Part shown: positions 36,115 through 45,821 of the stretch, piece after piece
Position numbering within the stretch: position 1 is the first letter of the stretch
Layout of the letters: every line of letters starts with the position of its first letter
NCBI RefSeq assembly: GCF_002251735.1
Contig: NZ_NOXS01000033.1
Location: forward strand, 461,846 to 525,845
Source: Elstera cyanobacteriorum
GTDB taxonomy: Bacteria; Pseudomonadota; Alphaproteobacteria; Elsterales; Elsteraceae
Direction of reading: 5' to 3'
Length of the DNA stretch: 64,000 nucleotides
Notes under the pieces: generated by a model
Database searches by the model: none
What the model was told of the DNA's origin: nothing
Seen by the model: the letters and a program-made list of their open reading frames with translations, nothing else
Translations under genes and position numbers: made by a program

Positions 36115-37347
36115 CTATCTGCGATTTGGTCGCAGTAAACCCCAGATTAATGCTGCAATCTCCAGCGTGATGCAGAGTCCCAGCCCAACCGCATGGCCGG
36201 GGGCGCCTAAATGGTTCACCAACTCCCCAATGCCCGCTTGCACGATGAAGGCCTGCACGAAGCACAGCATATTCACGGCAGTATTCACCCGCCCGGCTAA
36301 ATGCGGTGGCATCGATTGCGAGAGATAGGCGTAGCACAGCATGCTGGCGCTGCCGATGCCGCCGAACAGCATCCAGGAGAGGGTGGGCGGCAGCGGTGCC
36401 GCCAGCAGGAGGCTGATCTGCACCAGAACGAAAAGACTCATACCGATGCGGGCGACGGTCAGTGGGCCGATGCCCCGGCGGCGGGCGGCTTCGGCAATCA
36501 GCCCGAGCAGCAGATAGCCCCCGGCCATGCCAACGGCGGCGGCGGTGACGACACTGGCCGCCGCCGCCCGCTCCAGCCCCTGCACATCGCGCACCCACGG
36601 GCCGATCCACAAGGATTGATAGGCGAGATAGGTGCCCTGGCAGGCGGCGGCCATAGGGGCAATCCGCCAGAACAGCGCTGACCCATAGATCGCCTTCAAC
36701 CCGGCCAGGACGCTATCCCCGGTGGGGGCCGCGTGCGGATCGGTCGGCGGGGTTGGGACGAAGAGGGCGATGGCGAGCGCTGCCAGCAAGGTCAATCCGG
36801 CGAGCGCTAGGAAAACGCCGCGCCAGTCGGTCACCTGCAGCGCGAGTTCCACGGGTGCGGCGGCGGTGACGGCCCCCAGCCCCCCGGCGACCATATAGAC
36901 CGAGTTCCACAGCGGCAGCTTCTCGCGCGGGAACCATTGCACCAGCGCCTTAAATCCGGCCATTAGGCAGGCCGACACCCCAAGACCAATGAGGGCGCGG
37001 GCGAGGATGAGCATGGGAACCGTCTCGGCCAAAGCGAAACCGGCGGCCCCCATTGCAGCGAGAACCAGCAGCAGGCTTTCCACGCGGCGCGGGCCGTATT
37101 TGTCCAAGAGAACGCCCAAGGGCACTTGGAACAGGGCGAAGGTCATGAAGTAGGCGGCGGTCAGCAGCCCCAGATCGGCGGGGGACAGCGCAAGATCGCG
37201 CGTCAGGTCCGGCGCCAGCACGGCATTGACTGTGCGATAGAGGTACGACAGGAAGTATCCTGCCGCGAAAATCACAAAAACGCGGGCCTGCACGGCCCAA
37301 AGGTTGGCAGCGCGCAGACCTTCGGCGCGCTGGGCGGGGATGCCCAT
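36115..37347 (-). CDS. MFS transporter
   Basis: A 410-residue major facilitator with about 12 helices. The loop 2-3 motif is QVPLGVLLDKYGPRRVESLLLVLAAMGAAGFALA (GxLxDxxGxRR form), and the N-terminal FAAGYFLSYLYRTVNAVLAPDLTRDLALSPADLGLLTAAYF resembles NarK/organic-anion-type carriers. The start is set at 37347 (GGGAG about 9 bases upstream, MGIPAQ); the open frame further upstream has no hydrophobic or family character. It follows DUF523 by 37 bp. The substrate cannot be predicted. Confidence 0.9.
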   Translation of the reverse strand: MGIPAQRAEGLRAANLWAVQARVFVIFAAGYFLSYLYRTVNAVLAPDLTRDLALSPADLGLLTAAYFMTFALFQVPLGVLLDKYGPRRVESLLLVLAAMGAAGFALAETVPMLILARALIGLGVSACLMAGFKALVQWFPREKLPLWNSVYMVAGGLGAVTAAAPVELALQVTDWRGVFLALAGLTLLAALAIALFVPTPPTDPHAAPTGDSVLAGLKAIYGSALFWRIAPMAAACQGTYLAYQSLWIGPWVRDVQGLERAAAASVVTAAAVGMAGGYLLLGLIAEAARRRGIGPLTVARIGMSLFVLVQISLLLAAPLPPTLSWMLFGGIGSASMLCYAYLSQSMPPHLAGRVNTAVNMLCFVQAFIVQAGIGELVNHLGAPGHAVGLGLCITLEIAALIWGLLRPNRR

Positions 37348-37384
37348 GCTCGTCTCTCTCCCTAATACTGACCGTGATCCGGCC

Positions 37385-37861
37385 TTAGTGTCTGTCGGTG
37401 GCCGCCAGAGCCTCGGCCAGGACTGATAGGGCCGCGGGGCCGAAGACCTGCACGCCGTGGGCGCGCAGCAGCCGGGCGGTAATCCCAGCGCCGGGGATTT
37501 TCCGGCCTGCAAACGACCCGTCATAAATGAAGTTACTACCGCAGGACGGGCTTCCGTCCGTCAGCAGGGCAAAGCGGCAGGCCATGCGCCGGGCGGTATC
37601 GAGTGCGAGGAAGGCCCCGGCGGTAAAGGCGTCGGTCACATCGGCGCCGTCGCTGTCGATCACGCGGCCCGTGGCGGGGGCGATTTCGGCGGGTGGGCGC
37701 GGTGTCGGCAGGCCGCCCGCGACTTCCGGGCAAAAGGGAACCAGGCGCCCTTCCTGCCCCCAGCGGGCGATTAGATCATCGCCAAGCTGCTTATCGCCGC
37801 CATCGTAACGAACTTTCTGGCCGAGCAGACAGGCGGACACCAGAACGCGGGCGCGGCCCAC
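37385..37861 (-). CDS. DUF523 domain protein (YbbK-like)
   Basis: A 158-residue protein with the DUF523 hallmarks: LVSACLLGQKVRYDGGDK near the start, VPFCPEVAGGLPTPRPPAEI, and the cysteine-containing LLTDGSPSCGSNFIYDGSFAGRKIPGAGITARLLRAHGVQVF. Three conserved cysteines might bind a metal or cluster. Function unknown. It starts with GTG 9 bp after the sspB stop. Confidence 0.9.
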   Translation of the reverse strand: MGRARVLVSACLLGQKVRYDGGDKQLGDDLIARWGQEGRLVPFCPEVAGGLPTPRPPAEIAPATGRVIDSDGADVTDAFTAGAFLALDTARRMACRFALLTDGSPSCGSNFIYDGSFAGRKIPGAGITARLLRAHGVQVFGPAALSVLAEALAATDRH

Positions 37862-37870
37862 GGCGGGACC

Positions 37871-38428
37871 TTACTTGCGGCGGAACTGGTCGAGGAAGAC
37901 GACCGAGCCTTCCTTGGCCTCGCCCTCCTTGCCCTCGTCCTTCGGGGCCTCGGCGGCGGGTTCGTCCGTCTCGTTCTTGAGTGCGGGGGCGGGCAGGCGG
38001 GTAGGGGGAACGGCGGGCGCTTTCGGCGCCTTAGCACTTTTATCTTCGGCTTCTTCCCCGTCAGACGCGCCCGTGGCCTGCTGGAATTGCAGACCGAACT
38101 GCGCGGCGGGATCGGCGAAGGAGGTAATCGCGGCGAACGGAATGACCAGCCGCTCGTGCACGTCGTTGAAGCTCAGCGTGATGGCGAATTGCTCGCTCGT
38201 CACATCCAGGCCCCAGAACTGGTGCTGAATAACGATGGTCATTTCGTCCGGGTAGCGTTCGCGCAGATAGTCGGCGATCTGAACGCCCTCCGCCGTGGTG
38301 CGGAAGGTGATGAAGAAATGGTGCGATCCCGGCAGGCCCGTGGCCGCCACCATGCGCAGCGCCCGGCGCACAACACCCCGCAATGCTTCTTCGATCATGC
38401 GGTCGTAGCGAAGCAGATTGATGGGCAT
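37871..38428 (-). CDS. sspB: SspB, ClpXP adaptor for ssrA-tagged proteins (alphaproteobacterial type)
   Basis: A 185-residue adaptor. The folded N-terminal domain (MPINLLRYDRMIEEALRGVVRRALRMVAATGLPGSHHFFITFRTTAEGVQI, then VIQHQFWGLDVTSEQFAITLSFNDVHERLVIPFAAITSFADP) is the tag-binding part. A low-complexity linker rich in Ala, Pro, Glu and Lys follows, ending in the conserved ClpX-binding tail VVFLDQFRRK. This is the classic SspB layout. It captures tmRNA-tagged proteins and hands them to ClpXP. The tmRNA gene ssrA lies only about 2.4 kb away, at 40815-41088. GGAGG precedes the ATG. Confidence 0.94.
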   Translation of the reverse strand: MPINLLRYDRMIEEALRGVVRRALRMVAATGLPGSHHFFITFRTTAEGVQIADYLRERYPDEMTIVIQHQFWGLDVTSEQFAITLSFNDVHERLVIPFAAITSFADPAAQFGLQFQQATGASDGEEAEDKSAKAPKAPAVPPTRLPAPALKNETDEPAAEAPKDEGKEGEAKEGSVVFLDQFRRK

Positions 38429-38540
38429 CGGATACGCCTCCTTCCTCTCGTCCTAACGGGGCGGAAATACCGCCGCCCACTCCCTTCACAGACCACAAAA
38501 GCCGTCGCTGTGACAAGGGACAAGAATGCTGATCTGTGTT

Positions 38541-39401
38541 CTAACCGCCAAGGGGCAAACGCAGGCGTGCGGCGAGAAATTCCCCAAACGAGGTAACCAC
38601 CGGCGCCGGGCGCGCCGATGCATAAGCTAGGCTGATGCCGATCGTCGGCAAGGCGGGCAGCCCGTCTTCGAGAATGAACAGATCCGGCGGAACCGCGGCA
38701 CGGGTGGCGACGCTGATGGCCAGGCCCGCGCGGGCAATCGCCAAAAGCCCCGCCAGCCCATTGCTGGCATGGGTGATGCGATAGGGCCGCCCTGCCGCCG
38801 CCATCACGCTGCGCGCCAGCCGATGATCAAGCGTTTCCGGCGCCGACAGGGCCAGCGGGACGAACGGCTGCCGCAGCAGCTCGGGGTCGGGGTGGTTGCT
38901 CATCCACACTAAAGGTTCCTGGCGAAAACTCTCCTCCGGCGCGGCGGAGTTTGGCAGCGAGACGAGGGCGAGATCGATGCGCTTTTGCTGCAAAAGCGGG
39001 CGCAGTTCGACGGTCGGGGCGCAGATGATTTCGATCTCGACCTCCGGGTTCTCCCGGCCATAGTGCGCCAACAGGTCGGGCAGAAAGGCGGTCAGGTAAT
39101 CTTCGGGGCAACCGAAGGAGAGCGCGCCCTGCAAGCCTTTGGCGCGGATGGCGGCCAGGGTTTCGTCGTGGGCCGACAGAATGCGTTCCGCCCCGACCAT
39201 GAGGCGTTCGCCGGATACCGTGAGGGTCACGCCGGACCCGGTACGGTGGAATAATTGCTCGCCGGTCAAAAGTTCTAGCCGCTTCATTTGCAGGCTAACG
39301 GCGGATTGCGTGCGCCCAACGCGCTCCGCCGCCGCGCGGATCGATCCCGCGCGGGCGACGGCAACGAAACTGCGCAGCAAGAGAATGTCGAGCGTTGGCA
39401 T
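38541..39401 (-). CDS. dgdR: LysR-type regulator, DgdR-like
   Basis: A 286-residue LysR-type regulator with the N-terminal winged helix RSFVAVARAGSIRAAAERVGRTQSAVSLQMKRLELLTGEQLFHRTGSGVTLT and a periplasmic-binding-protein-like effector domain. It is divergent from a very clear 2,2-dialkylglycine decarboxylase gene. In Burkholderia cepacia dgdA is preceded by a divergent LysR-type gene dgdR that represses it, so the same role is inferred. The name rests on context more than on sequence. The start at 39401 has no strong Shine-Dalgarno. Confidence 0.85.
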   Translation of the reverse strand: MPTLDILLLRSFVAVARAGSIRAAAERVGRTQSAVSLQMKRLELLTGEQLFHRTGSGVTLTVSGERLMVGAERILSAHDETLAAIRAKGLQGALSFGCPEDYLTAFLPDLLAHYGRENPEVEIEIICAPTVELRPLLQQKRIDLALVSLPNSAAPEESFRQEPLVWMSNHPDPELLRQPFVPLALSAPETLDHRLARSVMAAAGRPYRITHASNGLAGLLAIARAGLAISVATRAAVPPDLFILEDGLPALPTIGISLAYASARPAPVVTSFGEFLAARLRLPLGG

Positions 39402-40804
<1,403 letters not shown>

Positions 40805-40814
40805 AGAGCGGGAC

Positions 40815-41088
40815 AGTGGGGGGCTTCTGTTGCCCGGTGCCCCCCGAACCGCGCTTGCCTAGTTAGGCAGCGAGTGCAACACGATTGTCGTTGGCACTTC
40901 TGAGTTTAGCCCGATAACGGCGGAACCATACCGAGCGAAAACTGGGTCTTTACTACGCACGTCGATCCTATTTCGCCCCCAACGGCCCTGCAATCGACAG
41001 GGAAGATTGGTGGAGGCGCCGGGTACCGCCCCCGGGTCCGTAACGTCTATTCCACGCAGCGTTTATCGCCATAGTCGGTTGCCCGACG
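40815..41088 (-). ncRNA. ssrA: Two-piece (circularly permuted) tmRNA, alphaproteobacterial type
   Basis: Read on the minus strand, an acceptor piece comes first. Its 3' part holds a 5-bp T-stem CCGGG/CCCGG and ends CGCCTCCACCA (CCA at 41010-41008). After a short spacer the coding piece begins GGGGGCGAAATAGG (from 40980), whose first seven bases pair with CGCCTCC to close the acceptor stem. The tag reading frame at 40895-40863 encodes ANDNRVALAA then TAA. A GGGGGGC/GCCCCCC hairpin (40818-40845) ends the coding piece. The order acceptor-before-coding is the permuted arrangement known in alphaproteobacteria. The product rescues stalled ribosomes and tags proteins for ClpXP/SspB. Exact ends are estimated. 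Confidence 0.9.
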
Positions 41089-41093
41089 CCTTC

Positions 41094-41122
41094 TATATAG
41101 GCGGGGCCGGGGCGGATGGGAA
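41094..41122 (-). promoter_or_regulatory. Probable ssrA promoter
   Basis: On the minus strand TTCCCA (41122-41117) and TATATA (41099-41094) are separated by 17 bp, a sigma70-like -35/-10 pair. Transcription would begin near 41087, exactly where the GTCGG-GCAA-CCGAC hairpin of the tmRNA acceptor piece begins. Confidence 0.6.
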
Positions 41123-41126
41123 GGGG

Positions 41127-41717
41127 TTAGGCGGCAGCGCTCCGATGCTCGTCGCGCGCGGCTTCCCACACTTCGCGGGCGGCGTCGGCATTCATCAGCG
41201 CGATGCCGAGGCCGACGATGAGATCGGGCCAGCCGGACGGCCATGCGAGCGTCACCAGCGCCGCGCCGATGATGGCGAGATTGGCGGCGGCATCATTGCG
41301 GGCCGACAGAAAGGCCGCGCGGGTCAGGCTGCCGCTCTGGTGGCGAAAGCGGGCGAGCAGCAGGGCGCAGCCGATGTTGACGATCAGCGCGCCAATCCCA
41401 GTGGCAGATAGTAGGGCGGGGTCGGGTGGGACGGGGTGGGAGAATTTCTCCCAGGCCGTCCACAGCGTCGCGAGACCCGGCACCAATAGAATACCCGCCA
41501 GCAGCATGCCAACGCGGGCGCGGGCGGCGAGGCTCCAGCCCATCGCCACCAGGATCAGCAGATTGACGGCGGTGTCTTCGAGAAAATCGATACTATCCGC
41601 CAGCAGCGCGACAGAGCCGATCTGGCGGGCCACGGCGAATTCGACGCCGAAATAGGCGAGATTGGCGAGGGCGACGATCAAAACGGCACGGCGCAGGGCC
41701 GGGGCGGCGGCAGTCAT
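41127..41717 (-). CDS. Small CDF-like cation transporter lacking the cytoplasmic domain
   Basis: A 196-residue membrane protein with six hydrophobic helices that matches the transmembrane half of cation diffusion facilitators, without the usual ~90-residue C-terminal metal-binding domain. The helix-2 metal site reads ADSIDFLED (Asp41, Asp44, Asp48), where zinc/cobalt CDFs usually have His and Asp. The helix-5 site in SARNDAAANLAII keeps the Asp but not the usual His. It is probably a divergent transporter subfamily with altered metal preference, or not a metal transporter. GGGAGG precedes the ATG. Confidence 0.82.
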   Translation of the reverse strand: MTAAAPALRRAVLIVALANLAYFGVEFAVARQIGSVALLADSIDFLEDTAVNLLILVAMGWSLAARARVGMLLAGILLVPGLATLWTAWEKFSHPVPPDPALLSATGIGALIVNIGCALLLARFRHQSGSLTRAAFLSARNDAAANLAIIGAALVTLAWPSGWPDLIVGLGIALMNADAAREVWEAARDEHRSAAA

Positions 41718-41835
41718 GGAACCTCCCATACGAAACGGCGGCCAGTCTATCGGGTTTTGGGCGCAGAAAAAATCGCCGCTTCCGCCGCCGCCGATCCGCG
41801 CTACAGTCCCGCCGATCTTTTGTCGGAGGCTTTTT

Positions 41836-42912
41836 ATGTCCCTGCCCCAACCGCGCACCCTGGCCGAAATCGATACGCCCGCCGTGATTATCGATCTCGA
41901 TAAAGCCCTGGCCAATCTGGCCCGCGCCCAGGCGTTCGCCGACGCCCAGGGTTTTGCCCTGCGGCCCCATATCAAGACCCATAAGCTGCCCTTCTTTGCG
42001 CGCAAGCAGGTGGCGCTTGGGGCGGTCGGCATTACCTGCCAGAAGATCGGCGAGGCGGAGGTGATGGCCGATGCCGGGCTGACCGATATTCTCATCACCT
42101 ACAATATTCTCGGGGCGGCGAAGCTCGCACGCCTTAAGGCGCTGAACGCACGGGTGACCCTCTCCGTCACCGCCGATAATGCGGCCGTGCTGGCGGGTTT
42201 GGTGGAAACTTTTACTGATCCCGCCCGTCCGCTGACGGTACTGGTCGAGTGCGATACCGGCGGCGGGCGCTGCGGCGTTCAAACCCCGGCGGAGGCTTTG
42301 GCGCTGGCGCAGAGCATCGTTGCCGCGCCGGGCTTGCGCTTCGGGGGGCTGATGACCTTCCCGAAGGTTGGTAAAGCGGCGGAGAGTCAGGCGTGGCTCG
42401 CCGAGGCGGTGGCGCTGCTGGCGGCGCATGACATCACCTGTCCGCGCATTTCGACCGGCGGCACCCCCGATTTTCAGAAAGCGGGCGACGTGCCGGTGGC
42501 GACCGAGTTCCGGCCCGGCACGTATATTTACCTCGACCGCGCGCAAGTGGCGATGGGGGCAGGGACGCTCGACCAATGCGCCCTGACCGTGCTGACCACG
42601 GTGGTCAGCCGCCCGACGCCGCAACGGGCGATTTTGGACGCGGGCAGCAAAACCCTCTCCTCCGACCTCTTCGGTCAACAGGGCTTTGGCATTCTGCGCG
42701 ACCGGCCCGAGTTAACCTTGAGCGGCCTGAGCGAAGAACATGGGGTGCTCGATCTCTCCCCCATGCCGGGGGCGGTTGCGGTCGGCGACCGGGTGCATGT
42801 GCTGCCCAACCATGCCTGCGTCGTCACCAATCTCTTCGATTACGTCTATTTCGTTTCGGGGGATCGGGTGGTGGATGTGGTCCCGGTGGCTGCGCGCGGG
42901 CGGGTGGGGTAA
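41836..42912 (+). CDS. D-threonine aldolase / DSD1-family PLP enzyme
   Basis: A 358-residue fold-type III PLP enzyme (alanine racemase-like N-terminal domain). The PLP lysine is Lys47 in [28 protein letters not shown], then STGGTPDF and the C-terminal [13 protein letters not shown] with its His and Cys metal ligands are the D-threonine aldolase/D-serine dehydratase signature. These enzymes cleave D-threonine to glycine and acetaldehyde, or dehydrate D-serine, using a divalent metal. Which activity applies here is unclear. ATG 41836 follows GGAGG by 6 bases. The last codons and stop are part of a 25-bp sequence repeated downstream. Confidence 0.9.
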   Translation: MSLPQPRTLAEIDTPAVIIDLDKALANLARAQAFADAQGFALRPHIKTHKLPFFARKQVALGAVGITCQKIGEAEVMADAGLTDILITYNILGAAKLARLKALNARVTLSVTADNAAVLAGLVETFTDPARPLTVLVECDTGGGRCGVQTPAEALALAQSIVAAPGLRFGGLMTFPKVGKAAESQAWLAEAVALLAAHDITCPRISTGGTPDFQKAGDVPVATEFRPGTYIYLDRAQVAMGAGTLDQCALTVLTTVVSRPTPQRAILDAGSKTLSSDLFGQQGFGILRDRPELTLSGLSEEHGVLDLSPMPGAVAVGDRVHVLPNHACVVTNLFDYVYFVSGDRVVDVVPVAARGRVG

Positions 42913-42973
42913 GGCCGCTCCCGGTTCCAGCCACCATCACCAAAAAACGTGGCTGCGCGCGGGCGGGTGGGGT
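42886..42973 (+). repeat. 25-bp direct repeat at the end of the DSD1-family gene
   Basis: An identical 25-bp sequence, beginning GTGGCTGCGCGCGGGCGGGT, occurs at 42886-42910 and 42949-42973, 63 bp apart. The first copy covers the last codons of the aldolase-like gene up to the first base of its stop. The second lies in the spacer to fumarase. Direct repeats this long suggest a local duplication or slippage event. Confidence 0.85.
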
Positions 42974-43078
42974 GATGCGACCCTGCGTCCCGGTTTACGC
43001 GCCGCAGCGCAGCGTCTAAAAGCTACCCGTTCCCGCTTGGGCGAGCCGCCGCCAGACACAGCAGAAGGACCGCGCGCG

Positions 43079-44698
43079 ATGACCGCTTTCGACTTCCACC
43101 CGATGTTCCCGCATCTGAAGGACACGACGCCCTACCGGCTGCTGACCAAGGACGGCGTTTCCGTTCAGGACATCGGCGGGCGCAAGGTGCTGATGGTGGC
43201 GCGCGAAGCCATCGTGCGGCTGACGCAAGAAGCCTTTCACGATATGTCGCACCTGCTGCGTCCGGGGCATCTCGCGCAACTGAAGGCGATTTTGGACGAT
43301 CCCGAAGCGTCGTCGAACGACCGGTTCGTCGCGCTCGATCTGCTGAAGAACGCCAATATCGCGGCGGGCGGCGTGCTGCCGATGTGCCAGGATACCGGCA
43401 CCGCGATTGTGATGGGTAAGAAGGGCCAGAACGTCTTCACCGGCTTTGACGATGAAGCCGCCCTATCGGAAGGCGTGCGCAAGACCTATACGGAAACCAA
43501 TCTGCGCTACAGCCAGACCGCGCCGCTGACCATGTATAACGAGGTCAATACCGGCGATAATCTGCCCGCGCAGATCGACCTCTACGCGACCGAGGGCGAC
43601 GCCTATAAGTTCCTGTTCATGGCCAAGGGCGGCGGGTCGGCGAATAAGACCTTCCTGTATCAGCAGACCCGCGCCGTGCTGAACCCGGCGGCGCTGCTGA
43701 AATTCCTCGACGAGAAAATCCGCACCCTCGGCACCTCCGCCTGCCCGCCCTATCATCTCGCCATCGTCATCGGCGGCACCTCGGCAGAAGCCTGCTTGAA
43801 GACCGTGAAGCTCGCTTCCGCCCGCTATCTCGATGATCTGCCGACCGAGGGCAATAAGTTCGGCCAGGCCTTCCGCGACCGGGACTTGGAAGCGCAGGTG
43901 CTGGAACTGACGCGCAAGATGGGCATCGGCGCGCAGTTCGGCGGTAAATATTTCTGCCACGATGTGCGGGTGATCCGTCTGCCGCGTCATGGTGCCTCCT
44001 GCCCCATTGGCCTCGGCGTCTCCTGCTCGGCGGACCGGCAGATCCTCGGCAAGATCACGGCGGACGGGGTGTTCCTGGAAGCGTTGGAAACCGATCCCGC
44101 GCGCTATCTGCCGGAAGTGACCGAAGCCGATACCTCCGGCGACGTCGTGAAGATCGACCTCAACCAGCCGATGGCCGAGGTTCGCAAGATCCTGTCGCAG
44201 TACCCGATCAAGACGCGCTTGTCGCTGACCGGCACGATCGTTGTGGCGCGCGACATTGCGCACGCCAAGCTGAAGGAACGGCTGGATGCGGGCCAGGGCC
44301 TGCCGGAGTACATCAAGGAAAAGGTGATCTATTACGCCGGACCGGCCAAGACGCCGGAAGGCTATGCCTCCGGCTCCTTCGGTCCCACCACCGCCGGGCG
44401 CATGGATTCTTACGCCGATGTGCTGATGGCGGCGGGCGGCAGCTTGGTAACGCTGGCCAAGGGTAACCGCTCGAAAGCCGTGCGCGACGCCTGCCAGAAG
44501 TACGGCGGCTTCTACCTCGGCTCCATCGGCGGCCCGGCGGCGCGGCTGGCGCAGGACTGCATCAAAAAGGTCGAGGTGCTGGAATATCCCGAACTGGGCA
44601 TGGAAGCGATTTGGCAGATCGACGTCGTCGATTTCCCGGCCTTTATCGTGACCGATGATAAGGGCAATGATTTCTTCTCCGGCCTGACCGGGGAGTAG
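43079..44698 (+). CDS. Class I (iron-sulfur) fumarate hydratase
   Basis: A 539-residue oxygen-sensitive [4Fe-4S] fumarase of the E. coli FumA/FumB type. The N-terminal TtdA-like half holds [18 protein letters not shown] (Cys103), [29 protein letters not shown] and [18 protein letters not shown]. The TtdB-like C-terminal half has [58 protein letters not shown] and [15 protein letters not shown]. It interconverts fumarate and malate in the TCA cycle; L-tartrate dehydratase is the related alternative but is two-subunit. ATG 43079 follows AAGGA. It is separated from the aldolase-like gene by 166 bp containing half of the direct repeat. Confidence 0.95.
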   Translation: MTAFDFHPMFPHLKDTTPYRLLTKDGVSVQDIGGRKVLMVAREAIVRLTQEAFHDMSHLLRPGHLAQLKAILDDPEASSNDRFVALDLLKNANIAAGGVLPMCQDTGTAIVMGKKGQNVFTGFDDEAALSEGVRKTYTETNLRYSQTAPLTMYNEVNTGDNLPAQIDLYATEGDAYKFLFMAKGGGSANKTFLYQQTRAVLNPAALLKFLDEKIRTLGTSACPPYHLAIVIGGTSAEACLKTVKLASARYLDDLPTEGNKFGQAFRDRDLEAQVLELTRKMGIGAQFGGKYFCHDVRVIRLPRHGASCPIGLGVSCSADRQILGKITADGVFLEALETDPARYLPEVTEADTSGDVVKIDLNQPMAEVRKILSQYPIKTRLSLTGTIVVARDIAHAKLKERLDAGQGLPEYIKEKVIYYAGPAKTPEGYASGSFGPTTAGRMDSYADVLMAAGGSLVTLAKGNRSKAVRDACQKYGGFYLGSIGGPAARLAQDCIKKVEVLEYPELGMEAIWQIDVVDFPAFIVTDDKGNDFFSGLTGE

Positions 44699-44760
44699 GC
44701 CGACCTATCGCCCGTCCGCCAAGTTTGCTAAATTCCGGGCGTGATCACGCGGGGATAGCA

Positions 44761-45210
44761 ATGCGGCGGACGGGTTTTCTGTTTTTGGGCGGTCTTGCCC
44801 TCCTTCTCGCCCCAGCGGGGTTTGCCCAGGAACCACCCGCCGGGCAGGTAAAAAGCCTGAGTGGCCCCGTGACGCTCACCCGCGCCGGGCAGACGGCGGC
44901 GCTAACGGCGGGGCAGCTTCTGCACGCGGGCGATGTGCTGGCCACCGGCGAGGGGGGCAGCCTCGGGGTTATTCTGCGCGACGATACGAGCCTGTCGCTC
45001 GGCCCGAAGGCGCGCTTGACCCTCGACCGCTTTGTGTTCGATCCGGCGGCGGAGCGGCTGGGGTTGGCGGCGAAGCTAACGCGTGGCACGTTAGCGGTGG
45101 TTGCCGGGCAAATCGCGCGGCTGGCGCCGGAGCGCACGGAATTTTCCACCCCCACCGCCAATATCGGCATTCGCGGCACGAAATTCGTGGTGAAGGTGGA
45201 TGATGAATAA
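44761..45210 (+). CDS. Secreted FecR-domain protein
   Basis: A 149-residue exported protein with a signal peptide (TGFLFLGGLALLLAPAGFAQ). The remainder is a FecR domain (KSLSGPVTLTRAGQTAALTAGQLLHAGDVLATGEGGSLGVILRDDTSLSLGPKARLTLDRFVFD, ending STPTANIGIRGTKFVVKVDDE). It lacks the N-terminal anti-sigma region and TonB-linked context of true FecR, so it is probably a periplasmic structural or signalling protein. Its end overlaps the OmpA-type lipoprotein gene by 11 bp. Confidence 0.87.
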   Translation: MRRTGFLFLGGLALLLAPAGFAQEPPAGQVKSLSGPVTLTRAGQTAALTAGQLLHAGDVLATGEGGSLGVILRDDTSLSLGPKARLTLDRFVFDPAAERLGLAAKLTRGTLAVVAGQIARLAPERTEFSTPTANIGIRGTKFVVKVDDE

Positions 45211-45793
45211 GCGCCTCGCCCTTGGGCTATTGCTGCTGCTCGGCGGTTGTGCCGGACAAACCACGGTGGCCCTGTTGCCGGAAGACGATGGCCGCGTTGG
45301 GAAGGTCGCCGTCGTCGCGGGCGGGGTGACCCAGCTTCTCGATGCACCGTTGCAGGCCACGGCGTTCGACACGAAGGACGGCACGCCCGCCGCCCCGGTG
45401 GTGCTGACCGAGGCCAAGGTGCAGGAAACCTGGGGCGCGGCCTTGGCGGCGCTGCCGCCCGTGCCGCTGCATTATATTCTCTATTTTGAGAGCGGTACGG
45501 CAGTGCTGACGGCGGAGTCGGTTGCTGTGCTGCCCCAAATTAGGGCGGCGGTCACCGGGCGGCCCTTCCCGCACCTCGAAATCGTCGGCCATGCCGACGC
45601 CACCGGGTCGGACGCGCTCAACCTCACCCTGTCCCGCGAGCGGGCGGAGGCGGTGGCCAAGGTACTCCGGGACGGGGGCCTGGCCCAGGCCAGCCTCAAT
45701 ATCGCCTCGCACGGCAAGCGCAATCCGTTAATCCCAACGCCGGACGGGGTGGCGGAGCCGCGCAACCGGCGCGTGACTGTGACGGTTCAGTAA
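45200..45793 (+). CDS. OmpA-family lipoprotein
   Basis: A 197-residue lipoprotein. The signal peptide ends in lipobox LGGC with the lipidated Cys17. The C-terminal ~110 residues are an OmpA-like peptidoglycan-binding domain (YILYFESGTAVLTAESVAVLPQIRAAV, then IVGHADATGSDALNLTLSRERAEAVAKVL and ASHGKRNPLIPTPDGVAEPRNRRVTVTV) with the Asp and Arg that bind diaminopimelate. It probably anchors the outer membrane to peptidoglycan, as Pal does. The overlap with the FecR-domain gene suggests the two products work together. Confidence 0.9.
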   Translation: MMNKRLALGLLLLLGGCAGQTTVALLPEDDGRVGKVAVVAGGVTQLLDAPLQATAFDTKDGTPAAPVVLTEAKVQETWGAALAALPPVPLHYILYFESGTAVLTAESVAVLPQIRAAVTGRPFPHLEIVGHADATGSDALNLTLSRERAEAVAKVLRDGGLAQASLNIASHGKRNPLIPTPDGVAEPRNRRVTVTVQ

Positions 45794-45821
45794 ATTTGCA
45801 AAGGCGTGATCGAGCCCTATT

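Noticed and set aside
40818-40845. Treating the GGGGGGC/GCCCCCC hairpin as a terminator of dgdA
   Set aside because: It lies close after dgdA and might do so, but it is better explained as the 3' hairpin of the tmRNA coding piece on the minus strand.
42740-43078. In-frame N-terminal extension of fumarase into the aldolase-like gene
   Set aside because: The extension translates the direct repeat and another frame of the upstream gene; fumarase homology starts at 43079, where an AAGGA precedes the ATG.
44699-44760. CGCCCG/CGGGCG as a fumarase terminator
   Set aside because: Only a 6-bp stem with a 21-base loop and no T-run; too weak to list.
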